A stretch of DNA of 64,000 nt from Ktedonosporobacter rubrisoli (GTDB taxonomy: Bacteria; Chloroflexota; Ktedonobacteria; Ktedonobacterales; Ktedonobacteraceae), in the NCBI RefSeq assembly GCF_004208415.1, contig NZ_CP035758.1, positions 8,122,001-8,186,000 of the forward strand. Direction: 5' to 3'. Positions within the stretch are counted from its first letter, which is position 1; every line of letters begins with the position of its first letter. Shown piece by piece: positions 63,394 through 64,000 of this stretch. The notes beneath the pieces are model-generated. The model was not told the DNA's origin and did no database searches. It saw only the letters and a program-made list of their open reading frames with translations. The position numbers and the translations under genes were made by a program.

Positions 63394-64000
63394 CTAGCCT
63401 GTTGTTTCTACTTTGAGCCGCCAGGCAAAGTTACGCTTCACGATTGAGAGCAGGGCCAGATTTTGCGGGAAGAGGCGTTCTAGCTGGTCGATGATACGCA
63501 GGGTGACCATGGGCAGTAAGCTGCTGCGCTGGGTCAGAATATGCGGGAGATAACCCATGTGAAGGTAACGCTGTTGCCTTCCGCTCTCCACGGGATCTCT
63601 GAAATAATGGAAGGCGCTCACTTCCTCGTCACTCATCGTCTCAACCTCGCTGCCCAGCTCTAGCGAGACCAGCGGTATGCCATGGGTCACCGAGACCACG
63701 TTAGCATTCCCGCCAGCATCAGGGGCTATCTCGACCATCCCAAGCATCATAATATAAATCAGCACAGCCTTCTCGGCAATGTAATCGGGCGAGAAAAGTT
63801 CTACCTGGCTCTCGTTAGAGAGGCGGGGACCAAGCGAGCCAAAGGCGGGATTGAGCAAAATCGTGTCATAGATCACGCCTACGGCATAGCTAGTCGGTTC
63901 CTGGCGATTCTCTGGCGCATAAGCAAATAGGCTATCCAACTGCTCTGCCGGCCTTGTGCGGATCGCGACGCGTACAAAGCGGCCAAAGGCATAGTCTACG
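63394..64000 (-). CDS. partial gene upstream of HerA, possibly NurA-like
   Basis: The frame is open from the window edge (codon at 63997-63999) to the stop at 63394, giving 201 residues of the C-terminal part. It lies 14 bases before the herA start in the same operon. The visible sequence (VSVTHGIPLVSLELGSEVET, HYFRDPVESGRQQRYLHMGY, LSIVKRNFAWRLKVETTG) does not show a motif I can name with certainty. HerA genes are usually next to NurA nucleases, so a NurA-type product is a reasonable guess, but the catalytic aspartates at the N-terminus lie outside the window. Confidence 0.55.
   Translation of the reverse strand, partial: VDYAFGRFVRVAIRTRPAEQLDSLFAYAPENRQEPTSYAVGVIYDTILLNPAFGSLGPRLSNESQVELFSPDYIAEKAVLIYIMMLGMVEIAPDAGGNANVVSVTHGIPLVSLELGSEVETMSDEEVSAFHYFRDPVESGRQQRYLHMGYLPHILTQRSSLLPMVTLRIIDQLERLFPQNLALLSIVKRNFAWRLKVETTG

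Overview
The window looks like a chromosomal segment of a Ktedonobacteria-type Chloroflexota. I infer this from moderate GC content and a characteristic gene mix: a large LuxR regulator with a P-loop ATPase and TPR repeats, membrane-anchored Ser/Thr kinases with an extracytoplasmic C-terminal domain, DUF4388-like small proteins paired with membrane proteins, an XRE-TPR regulator, a Ddn-like (F420-type) protein and many two-component systems. I could not search a database, so the assignment is provisional. I found no tRNA, rRNA, CRISPR array or intact insertion sequence.

Layout. 0-10 kb: end of a membrane protein gene, a LuxR-ATPase regulator, a solitary F1 ATP synthase beta subunit, Nudix and TPR genes (4-bp overlap), a ROK-family protein, a WD40 gene remnant, an alkyltransferase-like protein, and a DUF4388-like/membrane-protein pair. 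10-19 kb: a frameshifted prephenate dehydratase divergent from a thiamine-diphosphate enzyme plus a ketoacyl-synthase-III-like protein without its cysteine; a second DUF4388 protein with a Cache-domain membrane protein; selenophosphate synthase and a small P-loop kinase. 19-26 kb: an aldo-keto reductase and a TetR regulator, each preceded by the same palindromic operator; an OmpR-type two-component system; a solute-binding lipoprotein; a cupin. 26-34 kb: a degenerate and a canonical transmembrane Ser/Thr kinase in tandem, a TPM-domain protein, a frameshifted methyltransferase and RarA.

34-42 kb, which by eye is more AT-rich and Firmicutes-like: a HicBA toxin-antitoxin module, then a cassette of an ABC ATPase and two permeases transcribed divergently from a response regulator, a histidine kinase and a coupled membrane protein, followed by a large lipoprotein. 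A direct repeat TACAAC-N5-TACAAC lies before each of the three transcription units, which makes the cassette look like one self-controlled regulon, probably for sensing and resisting an extracellular peptide. This is the most interesting part of the window.

42-64 kb: a LysR regulator divergent from a Ddn-like protein, two unknown small genes, an XRE-TPR regulator, a nitrilase-type apolipoprotein N-acyltransferase, a NarL-type two-component system, a VOC protein, an AraC regulator, a split chromate transporter, citrate synthase, a DHFR-like reductase, a small HTH protein resembling the HTH module of citrate-synthase-like proteins, a MoxR/DUF58 pair, a glycosyltransferase family 9 operon, and a HerA-like ATPase with an incomplete partner gene at the window edge.
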